Assembly: GCA_050013415.1 (NCBI GenBank)
Contig: JBEKFH010000071.1
Location: 1-14,990 of the forward strand
Source of the DNA: Palsa-506 sp050013415
GTDB taxonomy: Bacteria > Actinomycetota > Actinomycetes > Streptosporangiales > Streptosporangiaceae
Reading direction: 5' to 3'
Length of the DNA stretch: 14,990 bases
Shown here: piece after piece, positions 14,282 through 14,990 of the stretch
Layout: each line of letters starts with the position of its first letter
Position numbering within the stretch: the stretch's first letter is position 1
Made by a program: the position numbers and the translations under genes
Notes under the pieces: model-generated
Seen by the model: the letters and a program-made list of their open reading frames with translations, nothing else
Databases searched by the model: none
Told to the model about the DNA's origin: nothing

Positions 14282-14325
14282 AGAAAGTATCTCCAGCAGC
14301 AACGAAAGGCGGAGAGGAGAAGCCG

Positions 14326-14990
14326 ATGCCAGCAGAGCCCCAGCCGCCCGAGCCCTCCGAGCCGCCCGAGTTCTCCGAGCCGCCCGAGCCCTCCGGGCTG
14401 CCCGAGCCCTCCGGGCAGCCCGGCCAGCCCGGCACCCCGCCCCCGCCTCCCCTGCCGCCCGCGGCGCGGGAGGTGCTGGCGGCGGGGTTCACCCACCGCG
14501 ACCCGGAGGACGGCGCGCGGGGGTTCGCCGCCGGGGGGCCGCTGGACACCCTGGCACCCGGCGCCGCGCTCGCCGCCGCCGCGGACACCGCCGCCACCGG
14601 GCTGGCCGCGCTGAACGACGATGAGCTGGTCGGGCTGCTGTGCGCGGCGCGGCGGCTCACCTCCTGGGCCGCGTCAGTGGAACTGCGGGCCGTCAGCGGC
14701 CTGGCCGGGCGCCGCGCCGCGCACGCCGCCGCCACCGGCGACTCCCGGCAGGCCGGCCACGTCGCCGACGAGGTCGCCGCCGCCTTGACTTTGACGTGCC
14801 GGTCCGCGGACCGGCTGCTGGCCCTGGCCGCCGCGATCGCCCGGCTGCCCGCCGTCAGCGCCGCGCTTCAGGCGGGGCGGATCGACATGCCCAAGGCGAT
14901 CGCGTTCACCGGGGAACTATCCGGCCTCGGGGACGTGGCCGCCGCCGCGGTCGCCGCGGTCACCATCCCCGACGCCGCGGAGCTGACGAC
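14326..14990 (+). CDS. DUF222/13E12-repeat family protein, 3'-truncated by the window (probable HNH endonuclease)
   Basis: 221 codons are visible and the frame is still open at the edge. ATG 14326 has a strong ribosome site (GGAGAGGAGA, 14311-14320). Residues 7-36 are Pro/Glu/Ser/Gly hexapeptide repeats. The DUF222 helical domain follows: ALNDDELVGLLCAARRLTSW (95-114), VELRAVSGLAGRR (117-129), and about residues 149-200 with CRSADRLLALAAAIARLP and GRIDMPKAIAFTGEL. Proteins with this domain (the M. tuberculosis 13E12 repeat family) usually end in an HNH nuclease domain, which would lie beyond the window; that part is inferred. Members occur in many scattered copies in actinobacterial genomes and are often regarded as mobile or selfish-like, but no terminal repeats or target duplication can be judged here. 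Their cellular role is unknown. Confidence 0.85.
   Translation, partial: MPAEPQPPEPSEPPEFSEPPEPSGLPEPSGQPGQPGTPPPPPLPPAAREVLAAGFTHRDPEDGARGFAAGGPLDTLAPGAALAAAADTAATGLAALNDDELVGLLCAARRLTSWAASVELRAVSGLAGRRAAHAAATGDSRQAGHVADEVAAALTLTCRSADRLLALAAAIARLPAVSAALQAGRIDMPKAIAFTGELSGLGDVAAAAVAAVTIPDAAELT
14344..14433 (+). repeat. 18-bp coding repeats at the start of the DUF222 gene
   Basis: Five 18-bp units encode PPEPSE (14344-14361), PPEFSE (14362-14379), PPEPSG (14380-14397), LPEPSG (14398-14415) and a degenerate QPGQPG (14416-14433). The DNA is conserved along with the protein, indicating slippage or unequal exchange. It makes an extended, probably disordered acidic N-terminal arm in front of the DUF222 domain. 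Confidence 0.85.

Noticed and set aside
14102..14325. A mobile-element boundary before the DUF222 gene
   Set aside because: I looked for terminal inverted repeats and duplicated target bases and found none that could be paired within the window.

Overview
This is a G+C-rich stretch of actinobacterial chromosome, judged by eye from strong G/C third-position bias rather than a computed value. Evidence for Actinomycetota is the three-subunit proton-translocating transhydrogenase (pntAA-pntAB-pntB), a short HU protein next to a D-Ala-D-Ala ligase, and a DUF222/13E12-family protein running off the right end. A soil-type member of Streptosporangiales or a related order would fit, but I cannot place it more precisely. 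There is no rRNA, tRNA, CRISPR array, integrase or transposase that I can support.

Left part (1-4824): the 3' end of ddl (cell-wall precursor synthesis) converges on an HU gene across a 13-bp perfect hairpin. The HU leader holds a candidate promoter with a palindrome in its spacer and a 9-bp inverted repeat. A 494-bp gene-free stretch follows, with an AT-rich island carrying TTTTGCCTATCA direct repeats and a tandem array of about 21-22 bp units. Then comes the tightly overlapping pntAA-pntAB-pntB operon, which makes the membrane enzyme exchanging hydride between NADH and NADP+ with proton movement.

Middle (4825-9517): a PAPS-dependent sulfotransferase converges with a five-bladed beta-propeller (glycosidase-like) protein; both stop codons lie in one CTAG. 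An M50-type membrane metallopeptidase lies upstream of the propeller gene on the same strand. A 275-bp divergent spacer, rich in repeats and containing one possible 41-codon ORF, separates these from an OsmC-like peroxiredoxin followed 38 nt later by a membrane histidine kinase with no response regulator in the window.

Right part (9504-14990): all minus-strand genes until the end. A Tat-exported purple-acid-phosphatase-like protein appears to have lost two of its family's metal ligands. Next are a two-TM potassium channel with RCK domains whose nucleotide-binding glycine motif is missing, and a polytopic GT-C-like membrane protein. Finally, on the plus strand, a DUF222 protein begins with an 18-bp (hexapeptide) repeat array and is cut by the window edge.

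Most of the window is ordinary chromosome. I do not see a clear new multi-gene system. The best leads are the degenerate phosphatase, the OsmC/orphan-kinase pair, and the repeat-bearing leaders of hup, pntAA and osmC.
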